Shown here: piece by piece, positions 7,814 through 14,461 of the stretch | Numbering within the stretch: position 1 is the stretch's first letter | Layout: each line of letters starts with the position of its first letter | Assembly (NCBI RefSeq): GCF_937967675.1 | Contig: NZ_CALBSN010000059.1 | Span: 1-23,513, forward strand | DNA length: 23,513 nt | Origin: an uncultured Flavobacterium sp. | GTDB taxonomy: Bacteria > Bacteroidota > Bacteroidia > Flavobacteriales > Flavobacteriaceae | Direction of reading: 5' to 3' | Notes under the pieces: model-generated | The model's database searches: none | What the model was told of the DNA's origin: nothing | Seen by the model: the letters and a program-made list of their open reading frames with translations, nothing else | Translations under genes and position numbers: made by a program

Positions 7814-8539
7814 TTAGTTAAAGCTCACACTTCCTCCAGAAGTTTCTTCTTTCACCACTTTTTTTGGCTCCTTAACATAATCAATAGAACTACCGCTTGA
7901 AGCTTTAGCGATTAATAATACAATTGGATTTACAGTTGTACTACTTCCGCTTGTTGACTGTGCTGTAATCTCGTTTGAAGCAAGTTCTTTGGCATTAATT
8001 TCACTTCCGCTTGACGATTTGGTTTCTAAAGTTAATGTTTTTCCACTTACTTTAATTTCACTTCCACTTGTAGATTCGCAACTTACTTTTTCGTATTCTA
8101 AATCGGCTTGAATGGTACTTCCACTACTAGTTTTTAGTGTTAGGCTTGTCCCACTTAATTTATTTATTGTTTTTATGCTTGCACCACTCGAAGATTCTAA
8201 GCCTTCAATTGTTTTGGTTTTTACACGGATAATTGCATTTTCCATAGTATTAATGTTTCCATCAATTTTTACAATTAAAGTTCCGTTTTCAACTTTAGTA
8301 ACGATGTATTTCATTAAATTATCATCTACTTCTACTTCTATTTCAGATGGAGCCCCTTGTTCTAGAACTACTTCAACGCCTGTACTTGCATGAATTTTTG
8401 TAAAAGGAGATTCTATGTTTCTTTTTTCAGTGATTACATTTCCGCTTCCTTCAATCCCGTCAATTAAATTCAAATTGCCATTACATGAGGTTAATGATAA
8501 TGTGAGTAAGAGAATAATTAATTTGAATGTTGTCTTCAT
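7814..8539 (-). CDS. DUF2807 (head GIN-domain) lipoprotein with SSGS repeats
   Basis: 241 residues. The N-terminus is a lipoprotein signal ending in the lipobox LTSC, with Cys19 as the lipidated residue. The DUF2807 domain begins around residue 40 (SPFTKIHASTGVEVVLEQG). From about residue 115 a short motif of the form S-S/T-S-G-S/A-x-I recurs seven times at roughly 15-22-residue spacing (SSSGASI, TSSGSTI, STSGSEI, SSSGSEI and so on). This reads as tight turns of a repetitive beta-helix. The ATG is two bases after the stop of the PspC-domain gene, so the two are almost certainly co-translated. It is presumably anchored in the outer or inner membrane facing the periplasm. Its molecular role is unknown; co-occurrence with PspC suggests envelope homeostasis. 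Confidence 0.88.
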   Translation of the reverse strand: MKTTFKLIILLLTLSLTSCNGNLNLIDGIEGSGNVITEKRNIESPFTKIHASTGVEVVLEQGAPSEIEVEVDDNLMKYIVTKVENGTLIVKIDGNINTMENAIIRVKTKTIEGLESSSGASIKTINKLSGTSLTLKTSSGSTIQADLEYEKVSCESTSGSEIKVSGKTLTLETKSSSGSEINAKELASNEITAQSTSGSSTTVNPIVLLIAKASSGSSIDYVKEPKKVVKEETSGGSVSFN

Positions 8540-8541
8540 AT

Positions 8542-10332
8542 TTATTTCTTTTTAGAGTTATTCATTTCGTTTATAACCTCTTTTTTAATACTATCTAATT
8601 TCGCTTTTTTTGTGGCAGTTATTCTTTCTTCGGTACTTTTTACTACACCATTTTCCTCTTTGTTAACTACTTTCTTTACTAAAACTCCATTTTCGTCATA
8701 GTAAATAGAAGCAGAAGTGTCATCTGTTTCAATTTCGATACTCAAATCATTGTTACTTTCAGATTCTAAACAATTCAAACATTTAATTTTATCAGAATCT
8801 ACTTGGTAAACCGGATTTTTAGTATCGTATTCATTTTCATCAAAAAAGTCGTAATCGCTTCTATCGTAGTTGCTATAACTTTCATCGGTTTGGAAGATAG
8901 TTCCTTTTGGTAAATACAAGTAAATTTCTACTTCTTGACCTCTGAATTTATTCTCAACCGCAGTTAACAAATAATTATCTAAAATGATGGTGTTTCCTTC
9001 AATTTTGTAATTGTATTTGATTTTTTCTGCTCTTTTTTTAGCTTGAGAAGTTGATTTACCATTAGCTAATTTTTCAATTAATATATATGGATTAGCTTCA
9101 TCTGTATACTTAATTTCGATAGAAACATTATTTGAATAAATGATTTCATTGTCTCCTTCATCTTGCGTTATTTTAAAATCATGATCTCTGTATATGCTTT
9201 TCGAATAAAAATCATTATTCTTAAATTTTATTTTTAAAGTATCGGTAGGAGCAATTGCAATCACTTCTTTTTGAACCGATTTTCCTTCAAATGCTAATTG
9301 AGATGCTTCATTTATTGCCAATGATATAATGATTCCAACAGCAACAAGCCAAACAGCTAATAAACTGTATTTTACATAGTTTCCAAGAGATCTTAAGTTG
9401 TTAACCATTAATTTTAATCCCAATATTAACAAGAAAAATAACGGAATACCAAATCCTAATAAAAGTAATAATCCTTGAGCCCATAATGGAGTTTCTAATC
9501 CAATAGGTGTTTGAATATTATTTAATATGTAATTATCAGGCATTGTTGATGAGAATACCATAATGATGCTAGTAATAACAATTGCTATCAAAGCTATTCC
9601 CGAGAAAAAGATGATGAAAGATCCAACTAGCTTAGCAAAAATCTTAAAAATAGTGGCAATTACTTCTTCAATAGTTGATCCTATTCTTGTAGCACCATTT
9701 TTTGCTGTATTTGCAATCTTTTCATGATCTAAATTGTTGATTTTTGATGTAATGTCATCAATACCTTCTTTTACTTTTTTTTCAATGTTTGAAATAGTAA
9801 TCGGTTCACCTTTCATTTCTAGTTTCTGGGTTGTAGTAATCGCCTCTGGGACTAAAATCCATAATACGATATAAACAAACAATCCCGTTCCAAAACCAAA
9901 GAATAATATTACCATAAAGATTCGTAACCATAAAGCATCAATACCTAAATAGTGTCCTAAACCAGCCATTACACCACCTAGCATTCCATTCTCTTTGTCT
10001 CGGTACAATCTCTTTGAAGGATAATAGAAATTAGTTGAAGAAGAGCTAGATTGATAAGTTGATTTCTCGTCATCAATTTTGTAATCTTCTGGTTGTCCCA
10101 TGATAGAGATTACTTCTTCAATTTCAGATAATCCTACAACTTGTTTGTCGTTTTTTAATCGCTCTTGAAAAAGTTCGGCTATACGACTTTCTATATCTTT
10201 CATGATTTCGTCTCTTCCATCAGGCGAAAGTGAACGTTTCACCGCATCAAAATAACGCGATAATTTTTGATAGGCATCTTCGTCTATGTGAAAGAAAAAA
10301 CCTCCTAAATTTATACTTATTGTTTTGTTCAT
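8542..10332 (-). CDS. PspC-domain multi-pass membrane protein
   Basis: 596 residues. The N-terminal cytoplasmic part (1-90) is charged and helical. The PspC domain spans about 107-163 (KRLYRDKENGMLGGVMAGLG, then a membrane segment ending in VLWILVPE). Further membrane helices lie near 230-262, 287-310 and 322-342. The C-terminal half (about 350-596) is a soluble, strand-rich, acidic region probably outside the cytoplasm, with a CLNC pair at 518-521. PspC is the inner-membrane sensor of phage-shock-type envelope stress in proteobacteria. Here it is part of a larger Bacteroidota-type protein, so only the domain relation is certain. It sits between a PadR regulator (5-base gap) and a DUF2807 lipoprotein (2-base gap), which suggests one regulated envelope module. 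Confidence 0.9.
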   Translation of the reverse strand: MNKTISINLGGFFFHIDEDAYQKLSRYFDAVKRSLSPDGRDEIMKDIESRIAELFQERLKNDKQVVGLSEIEEVISIMGQPEDYKIDDEKSTYQSSSSSTNFYYPSKRLYRDKENGMLGGVMAGLGHYLGIDALWLRIFMVILFFGFGTGLFVYIVLWILVPEAITTTQKLEMKGEPITISNIEKKVKEGIDDITSKINNLDHEKIANTAKNGATRIGSTIEEVIATIFKIFAKLVGSFIIFFSGIALIAIVITSIIMVFSSTMPDNYILNNIQTPIGLETPLWAQGLLLLLGFGIPLFFLLILGLKLMVNNLRSLGNYVKYSLLAVWLVAVGIIISLAINEASQLAFEGKSVQKEVIAIAPTDTLKIKFKNNDFYSKSIYRDHDFKITQDEGDNEIIYSNNVSIEIKYTDEANPYILIEKLANGKSTSQAKKRAEKIKYNYKIEGNTIILDNYLLTAVENKFRGQEVEIYLYLPKGTIFQTDESYSNYDRSDYDFFDENEYDTKNPVYQVDSDKIKCLNCLESESNNDLSIEIETDDTSASIYYDENGVLVKKVVNKEENGVVKSTEERITATKKAKLDSIKKEVINEMNNSKKK

Positions 10333-10337
10333 GACCT

Positions 10338-10667
10338 TTAGTTTTGACTTGTTATTATGTTTACTGCATCTGATAATTCTTTCCAGGTGCCATTTAATTC
10401 TTGTAAAAATTCTTTTCCTTCATCGGTTAATCCGTAATATTTTCTTGGTGGTCCCGATGTTGATTCTTCCCAACGATAATTTAACAATCCATCGTTTTTT
10501 AGCCTTGTTAGTAGTGGGTAGACCGTACCTTCCACCACTAGTAATTTAGCATTTTTTAGCGTATCAAGTATTTCGGAAGTGTAGGCATCTTTTTCTTTTA
10601 AGACAGATAAGATACAGAATTCCAAAACACCTTTTCGCATTTGTGCTTTAGTGTTTTCAATGTTCAT
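10338..10667 (-). CDS. PadR-family transcriptional regulator
   Basis: 109 residues, the usual size of a short PadR protein. The winged helix-turn-helix is clear: a first helix with RKGVLEFCILSVL, the recognition helix and wing GTVYPLLTRLKNDGLL (47-62), then SGPPRKYYGLTDEG (71-84) forming the beta wing. A short C-terminal helix provides dimerisation. PadR proteins are usually autorepressors that sense a small molecule or stress. The start at 10667 follows AGAGGA, an unusually good Shine-Dalgarno sequence for this genome. It is the first gene of a three-gene minus-strand operon with the PspC protein and the lipoprotein. The palindromes at 10810 and 10843 are the likely operators. Confidence 0.93.
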   Translation of the reverse strand: MNIENTKAQMRKGVLEFCILSVLKEKDAYTSEILDTLKNAKLLVVEGTVYPLLTRLKNDGLLNYRWEESTSGPPRKYYGLTDEGKEFLQELNGTWKELSDAVNIITSQN

Positions 10668-10773
10668 AATTCCTCTTGTTTTTTTTAATTAGACTGTTCA
10701 TTTTTTGATTCTTTTTGCTTGCGCAGTGATTGATTTGATGATTGAAAATTAAATTACCTATTATTTTCTTATA

Positions 10774-10781
10774 CAAAGATA
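10774..10781 (-). promoter_or_regulatory. Candidate -7 box of the PadR-PspC-lipoprotein operon
   Basis: TATCTTTG on the minus strand fits TAnnTTTG exactly, with transcription starting near 10767. That leaves a leader of about 100 bases to ATG 10667, which is long, and no TTG is visible at the -33 position. The TAGTACTA palindrome at 10810-10817 lies just upstream of the promoter. Confidence 0.45.
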
Positions 10782-10809
10782 AGTCTAAAGACAGGTATTA
10801 TGTTACGCA

Positions 10810-10817
10810 TAGTACTA
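10810..10817. promoter_or_regulatory. Candidate second PadR operator (TAGTACTA)
   Basis: TAGTACTA is an 8-bp perfect palindrome made of the same TACTA/TAGTA half-sites as the larger palindrome at 10843-10872. Both sites also share GCATAGTA. The two centres are 44 bases apart. It lies on the upstream side of the candidate PadR operon promoter. Confidence 0.35.
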
Positions 10818-10842
10818 ATATTTAACAAATATTTAACAAATA

Positions 10843-10872
10843 AAAAAATACTAGGAATGCATAGTATTTTTT
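10843..10872. promoter_or_regulatory. Perfect palindrome, candidate PadR operator
   Basis: AAAAAATACTA (10843-10853) and TAGTATTTTTT (10862-10872) are exact reverse complements separated by 8 bases. The site lies between the divergent PadR operon and the DUF4442 gene, ending 27 bases before ATG 10900. The spacing of the half-sites suits a dimeric winged-helix protein. It is not followed by a gene end, so it is unlikely to be a terminator. Confidence 0.5.
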
Positions 10873-10899
10873 GTATTTTTACAACAAAATCAATAGAAT

Positions 10900-11355
10900 A
10901 TGCAGTTTACACCTTCAAAGTTAAATACTTTTATGTTCTTTAAGTTACCTTCTGCTTTTTGGAGTGGGGTAAGAGTAAAATCAATTTCGCCAGAAGTTTG
11001 TGCGGTTACTGTAAAGCATCGCTGGTTCAATCAAAATCCGTTTAACTCCATGTATTTTGCTGTACAAGCTATGGCTGCCGAGTTTACTACAGGAGCTTTG
11101 GTTATGTTACAAATCAAGCAAAGTGGAAAAAGTATATCAATGTTAGTAGCTCAAAATAAAAGCGTCTTTACAAAAAAAGCAACAGGGAGAATTAAATTTA
11201 CATGTAATCAAGGTAATTTAATAAAAGAAACGATTCAAAAGGCAATTGATACTAACGAAGGACAAACCATTTGGTTGACTTCTACAGGTAAAAATGAAAA
11301 GGGCGAACAAGTTTCCGAAATGCAATTCGAATGGACTATTAAAGTTAGAGGCTAG
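10900..11355 (+). CDS. DUF4442 hotdog-fold protein (thioesterase-like)
   Basis: 151 residues. The sequence matches the DUF4442 family of hotdog-fold proteins related to PaaI-type acyl-CoA thioesterases. The motif WFNQNPFNSMYFAVQAMAAE (42-61) corresponds to the loop and central hotdog helix, followed by antiparallel strands (KSISMLVAQN, GRIKFTC, EMQFEWTIKV). A thioesterase or acyl-binding role is possible, but no substrate can be named. The ATG follows the strong palindrome at 10843-10872 and the gene is divergent from padR, so PadR may control it too. The stop runs directly into the repeat region at 11356. Confidence 0.82.
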   Translation: MQFTPSKLNTFMFFKLPSAFWSGVRVKSISPEVCAVTVKHRWFNQNPFNSMYFAVQAMAAEFTTGALVMLQIKQSGKSISMLVAQNKSVFTKKATGRIKFTCNQGNLIKETIQKAIDTNEGQTIWLTSTGKNEKGEQVSEMQFEWTIKVRG

Positions 11356-11474
11356 AATTTTGAGTTTTGAATTTTGAGTTTGGAGTAAATAGTTTTAAGT
11401 CTAGTGTTTAGATTATAAGTTTTAACTTTACTTCTCCGAACTTCCAACATAAAACTATTCCTAAACATAAGTTA
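11356..11474. repeat. Degenerate heptamer array with inverted halves (site A)
   Basis: Starting at the base after the DUF4442 stop, the DNA can be read as 17 consecutive 7-base units in one unbroken phase. The first are AATTTTG, AGTTTTG and AATTTTG, then AGTTTGG. Past the middle the units look like the reverse complement, for example ACTTCCA and ACATAAA. A 13-base segment at 11388-11400 pairs with 11447-11459 at 12 positions, so the array can form a long imperfect hairpin. The same architecture with other unit words occurs at 16689, 17950 and 20921. No open frame is supported here. Confidence 0.6.
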
Positions 11475-11503
11475 ATTAACTGACAGTATTCATTTTTTTA
11501 AAG

Positions 11504-11511
11504 TAAATTTG
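11504..11511 (+). promoter_or_regulatory. Candidate -7 box for the epimerase gene
   Basis: TAAATTTG fits TAnnTTTG and lies 17 bases before ATG 11529, giving a leader of about 11 bases. No good -33 TTG is visible at the normal distance. Confidence 0.5.
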
Positions 11512-11528
11512 GTAAAAAGGAATAGAAA

Positions 11529-12434
11529 ATGACGGTTTTGATTACAGGAGCTACGGGGTTAGTTGGGCAAGAATTGGTAAATTTATTACTTCAAAATGGA
11601 TTTACAGTTCATTATTTGTCGACTTCGAAAACAAAGTTAGTTTCTCAAAATAATTACAAGGGGTTTTATTGGAATCCTAAAAACTCAGAGTTCGATATAA
11701 ACGCTTTAACAGATGTTGAAGTTATAGTTCATTTGGCTGGAGCAAGTGTTGCAAAAAAATGGACTCCATCTTACAAACAGGAAATTATTGAAAGTAGAGT
11801 GCTTTCTACACGATTACTTTATAATGCACTTCAAAAAAATCCGAACCAGGTAAAACAGATTGTTTCTGCTTCCGCTATTGGAATTTATTCAAATGATTTA
11901 ACTTATATTTATCATGAAACCGATACTAAAGTTGATGATTCTTTTTTAGGGAATGTAGTGCAACAATGGGAAGAGGAAGTAAATCAATTTGAAAAGTTGA
12001 ATATCAAAGTCACTAAAATTAGAATAGGTATTGTTTTAGCAAAAAACGGAGGTGCGCTTCAAGAAATGGTGAAGCCAATCAAAATGGGAGTTGGAGCTGC
12101 TTTTGGTTCAGGATTGCAATATCAATCATGGATTCATATTCAAGATTTAGCAGGGATATTTCATTTTGTAATTCAAAATCAGCTTTCAGGAATTTTTAAT
12201 GGTGTTGCGCCTTATCCTGTTACAAATTCAGAATTAACCAAAGCTATTGCTAAAACTCTAAGTAAACCATTGTTTCTACCTAATATTCCCCAATTTGTAA
12301 TGAAAATAATGTTAGGCGAAATGCATCAAATTCTGTTTTCAAGTCAACATGTAAGTTGTAGAAAATTACTCGATTTGAAATATCAGTTCAAATTTGCGTC
12401 ACTTGATAAAGCACTTAATGATTTATTTAAATAA
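11529..12434 (+). CDS. TIGR01777-type NAD(P)-dependent epimerase (SDR family)
   Basis: 301 residues, the normal length of TIGR01777 / YfcH-like extended short-chain dehydrogenase relatives. The N-terminal nucleotide-binding glycine motif GATGLVG is at 7-13. HLAGA follows the fourth strand, SASAIGIY lies in the active-site strand, and SWIHIQDLAGIF is the family's C-terminal signature. The DUF1731 tail (LPNIPQFVMKIMLGEM) is present. The family resembles UDP-sugar epimerases, but its substrate is not established; plant and animal homologues include SDR39U1. The gene is monocistronic: it has its own -7 box and a terminator 20 bases after the stop. Confidence 0.9.
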   Translation: MTVLITGATGLVGQELVNLLLQNGFTVHYLSTSKTKLVSQNNYKGFYWNPKNSEFDINALTDVEVIVHLAGASVAKKWTPSYKQEIIESRVLSTRLLYNALQKNPNQVKQIVSASAIGIYSNDLTYIYHETDTKVDDSFLGNVVQQWEEEVNQFEKLNIKVTKIRIGIVLAKNGGALQEMVKPIKMGVGAAFGSGLQYQSWIHIQDLAGIFHFVIQNQLSGIFNGVAPYPVTNSELTKAIAKTLSKPLFLPNIPQFVMKIMLGEMHQILFSSQHVSCRKLLDLKYQFKFASLDKALNDLFK

Positions 12435-12454
12435 AAATAAACCAAACATCTTAT

Positions 12455-12479
12455 AAAAGTAGCATTAGCTACTTTTTTT
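12455..12479 (+). terminator. Terminator after the epimerase gene
   Basis: A perfect 9-bp stem AAAAGTAGC / GCTACTTTT with loop ATTA runs into a T tract. Confidence 0.85.
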
Positions 12480-12501
12480 ATTTCAATAAATTTGCTGACA
12501 A

Positions 12502-12534
12502 TTTGACATTTTTCAACTTTTGGCAATACATTTG
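12502..12534 (+). promoter_or_regulatory. Promoter of grpE-dnaJ
   Basis: TTTG at 12502-12505 and TACATTTG at 12527-12534 are 21 bases apart, which fits the flavobacterial -33/-7 pattern and predicts a start near 12541. The -33 part lies in a direct repeat of TGACA with an 8-base period (12496 and 12504). The same DNA also fits a sigma-54 type -24/-12 element (12520-12536: TTGGCA, then GC 10 bases after GG). Heat or stress control is plausible for this operon but is not proven by the sequence. Confidence 0.6.
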
Positions 12535-12557
12535 CAATCACACTTACTAAAGTAAAA

Positions 12558-13121
12558 ATGTTTAAAAAAATATTTAAAAATATGAGTCAAGATACTACTG
12601 AAAACATCGAGAAGGAAAACGTTCAGGGAGAACATGTTTCAGAAAATCAAGGGATAACACCACCAGAACAAACTTTAGAAGAGCAATTACAAGAACAATT
12701 ATCCGATGAAAAAGACAGATTTTTGCGTTTGTTTGCCGAATTCGAAAACTATAAAAAGCGTACTGCAAAAGAGCGTATCGATTTATTCAAAACTGCTAAT
12801 CAAGAGGTATTACAAGCAATGTTGCCTGTTTTAGATGATTTTGATAGAGCTTGGGCTCAAATTTCTAAATCAGAAGAGGAAGCTTTAGTTGCTGGAGTTC
12901 AATTGATTCATGATAAATTAAAATCAACACTTGTTTCTAAAGGCTTAGAGGAAGTGGAAATAAAAGCAGGTGATGCTTTTGATGCTGATTTTGCAGAAGC
13001 AATTACTCAAATTCCAGCTCCTTCAGATGATTTAAAAGGTAAAATTGTTGATGTAATTGAAAAAGGATACAAATTAGGAGACAAAATCATCCGTTTCCCA
13101 AAAGTTGTTATCGGACAATAA
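12558..13121 (+). CDS. grpE: GrpE, nucleotide exchange factor of DnaK
   Basis: 187 residues, normal GrpE length. An acidic, Gln/Glu-rich N-terminal coiled-coil region (about 10-55) leads into the conserved segment RFLRLFAEFENYKKRTAKER (54-73). The C-terminal beta domain ends GYKLGDKIIRFPKVVIGQ, the GrpE signature region. GrpE dimers release ADP from DnaK and act as a thermosensor. A second in-frame ATG at 12582 (MSQDTTENI) could be the true start; the first ATG adds eight basic residues. dnaJ follows after 51 bases without a terminator, so the two form an operon. dnaK is not in the window. Confidence 0.95.
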   Translation: MFKKIFKNMSQDTTENIEKENVQGEHVSENQGITPPEQTLEEQLQEQLSDEKDRFLRLFAEFENYKKRTAKERIDLFKTANQEVLQAMLPVLDDFDRAWAQISKSEEEALVAGVQLIHDKLKSTLVSKGLEEVEIKAGDAFDADFAEAITQIPAPSDDLKGKIVDVIEKGYKLGDKIIRFPKVVIGQ

Positions 13122-13172
13122 TTTTTACTGTAGTGATGTGATGTATCGCATCTAATTTTAATCAAGATTATA

Positions 13173-14300
13173 ATGAAAAAAGATTTTTACGAAATATTAG
13201 GCATCACTAAAAGTGCTACTCCTGAGGAAATTAAGAAAGCCTATCGCAAGAAAGCTATCGAATTCCACCCAGATAAAAATCCAGGAAATAAAGAAGCAGA
13301 AGAAAATTTCAAATTGGCAGCGGAAGCTTATGAAGTTTTAAGTGATCCTGACAAAAAGGCTCGCTACGATCAATACGGTCACCAAGCATTTGAAAATGGT
13401 GGTTTTGGTGGCGGTCATCATATGAATATGGATGATATTTTCAGTCAGTTTGGAGATATTTTTGGAGGTGCTTTTGGAGGTGGAGGTTTCTCTGGCTTTG
13501 GAGGTGGTTTTGGTGGTGGTGGCCAACGCAGAGTAAAAGGAAGTAATCTTCGTATTAAAGTGAAATTATCGCTTGAGGAGATTGCAAATGGTGTTGAAAA
13601 GAAAGTAAAAGTTAAACGTAAAGTTCAAGCTAAAGGTGTTACTTACAGAACTTGTCCAACTTGTAATGGTTCGGGACAAATTATGAAAGTAGCCAATACG
13701 ATTTTAGGTAGAATGCAAACCGCAACAACCTGTCATGTTTGTAGTGGTTCAGGTCAAATTTTAGATCAAAAACCTGCTGGTGCTGATGTACAAGGAATGT
13801 TGTTAGAAGACGATACGGTTTCAATCAAAATTCCAGCTGGAGTAGTAGATGGAATGCAATTAAAAGTAGCTGGTAAAGGTAATGAAGCGCCAGGAACAAA
13901 CAGTATCCCAGGTGATTTAATTGTAGCTATCGAAGAAATCGAACACGAATCTTTAAAGCGTGAAGGTGAAAATCTACATTATGATTTATATATCAGTTTT
14001 GCAGAAGCAGCATTAGGTGTTTCAAAAGAAATTGATACGGTTTCTGGAAAAGTTCGAATTAAATTGGAAGAAGGAATTCAGTCTGGAAAAATACTCCGAT
14101 TAAAAGGAAAAGGTATTCCAAGTTTGAACTCTTATGGGAATGGAGATTTATTAGTACATGTAAATGTTTGGACACCTAAGATATTAAATAAAGAACAAAA
14201 ACAGTTTTTTGAGAAAATGCTTACAGATGAAAATTTCATTCCAAAACCTGAAAAGTCAGACAAATCTTTTTTTGAAAAAGTTAAAGATATGTTTTCATAA
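13173..14300 (+). CDS. dnaJ: DnaJ co-chaperone with a two-motif zinc finger
   Basis: 375 residues. The J domain (1-70) has the HPD motif at 32-34 that stimulates the DnaK ATPase. A Gly/Phe/Met-rich linker follows (about 75-118), then the substrate-binding domains (about 120-335). Full-length DnaJ usually has four CxxCxGxG motifs binding two zinc ions. Only two are present here: Cys161/Cys164 (CPTCNGSG) and Cys187/Cys190 (CHVCSGSG). From the alignment these are motifs 2 and 3, so the distal zinc site (motifs 2+3) is kept and the site made by motifs 1 and 4 is lost. The flanking ILGRMQT is typical of DnaJ. It acts with DnaK and GrpE in folding. Two terminators follow. Confidence 0.95.
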   Translation: MKKDFYEILGITKSATPEEIKKAYRKKAIEFHPDKNPGNKEAEENFKLAAEAYEVLSDPDKKARYDQYGHQAFENGGFGGGHHMNMDDIFSQFGDIFGGAFGGGGFSGFGGGFGGGGQRRVKGSNLRIKVKLSLEEIANGVEKKVKVKRKVQAKGVTYRTCPTCNGSGQIMKVANTILGRMQTATTCHVCSGSGQILDQKPAGADVQGMLLEDDTVSIKIPAGVVDGMQLKVAGKGNEAPGTNSIPGDLIVAIEEIEHESLKREGENLHYDLYISFAEAALGVSKEIDTVSGKVRIKLEEGIQSGKILRLKGKGIPSLNSYGNGDLLVHVNVWTPKILNKEQKQFFEKMLTDENFIPKPEKSDKSFFEKVKDMFS

Positions 14301-14323
14301 TTAAATAAATATTAATACATTTG

Positions 14324-14358
14324 AAACTCACTTTCTTAGGAAAGTGAGTTTTTCTTTT
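14324..14358 (+). terminator. First terminator after dnaJ
   Basis: A perfect 12-bp stem (left arm 14324-14335, right arm 14340-14351) with loop TTAG is followed by a T-rich tract. Confidence 0.88.
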
Positions 14359-14372
14359 TCATAGCAATTTTT

Positions 14373-14405
14373 CCCATCCTTTAGCAATAAAGGGTGGGTT
14401 TTTTT
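14373..14405 (+). terminator. Second terminator after dnaJ, GNRA loop
   Basis: An 11-bp stem CCCATCCTTTA / TAAAGGGTGGG (one G-U wobble) closes a GCAA tetraloop and is followed by seven T. It lies 15 bases past the first terminator, giving a double stop before the ABC transporter operon. Confidence 0.85.
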
Positions 14406-14461
14406 GTAACAAAATCCGAATATTTACTACTTATAACAATACAAATTCATACTTTTTATAT

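Noticed and set aside
11356..11528. Small protein or RNA gene in the gap before the epimerase
   Set aside because: No frame with coding character. The DNA is explained by the heptamer array and a -7 box.
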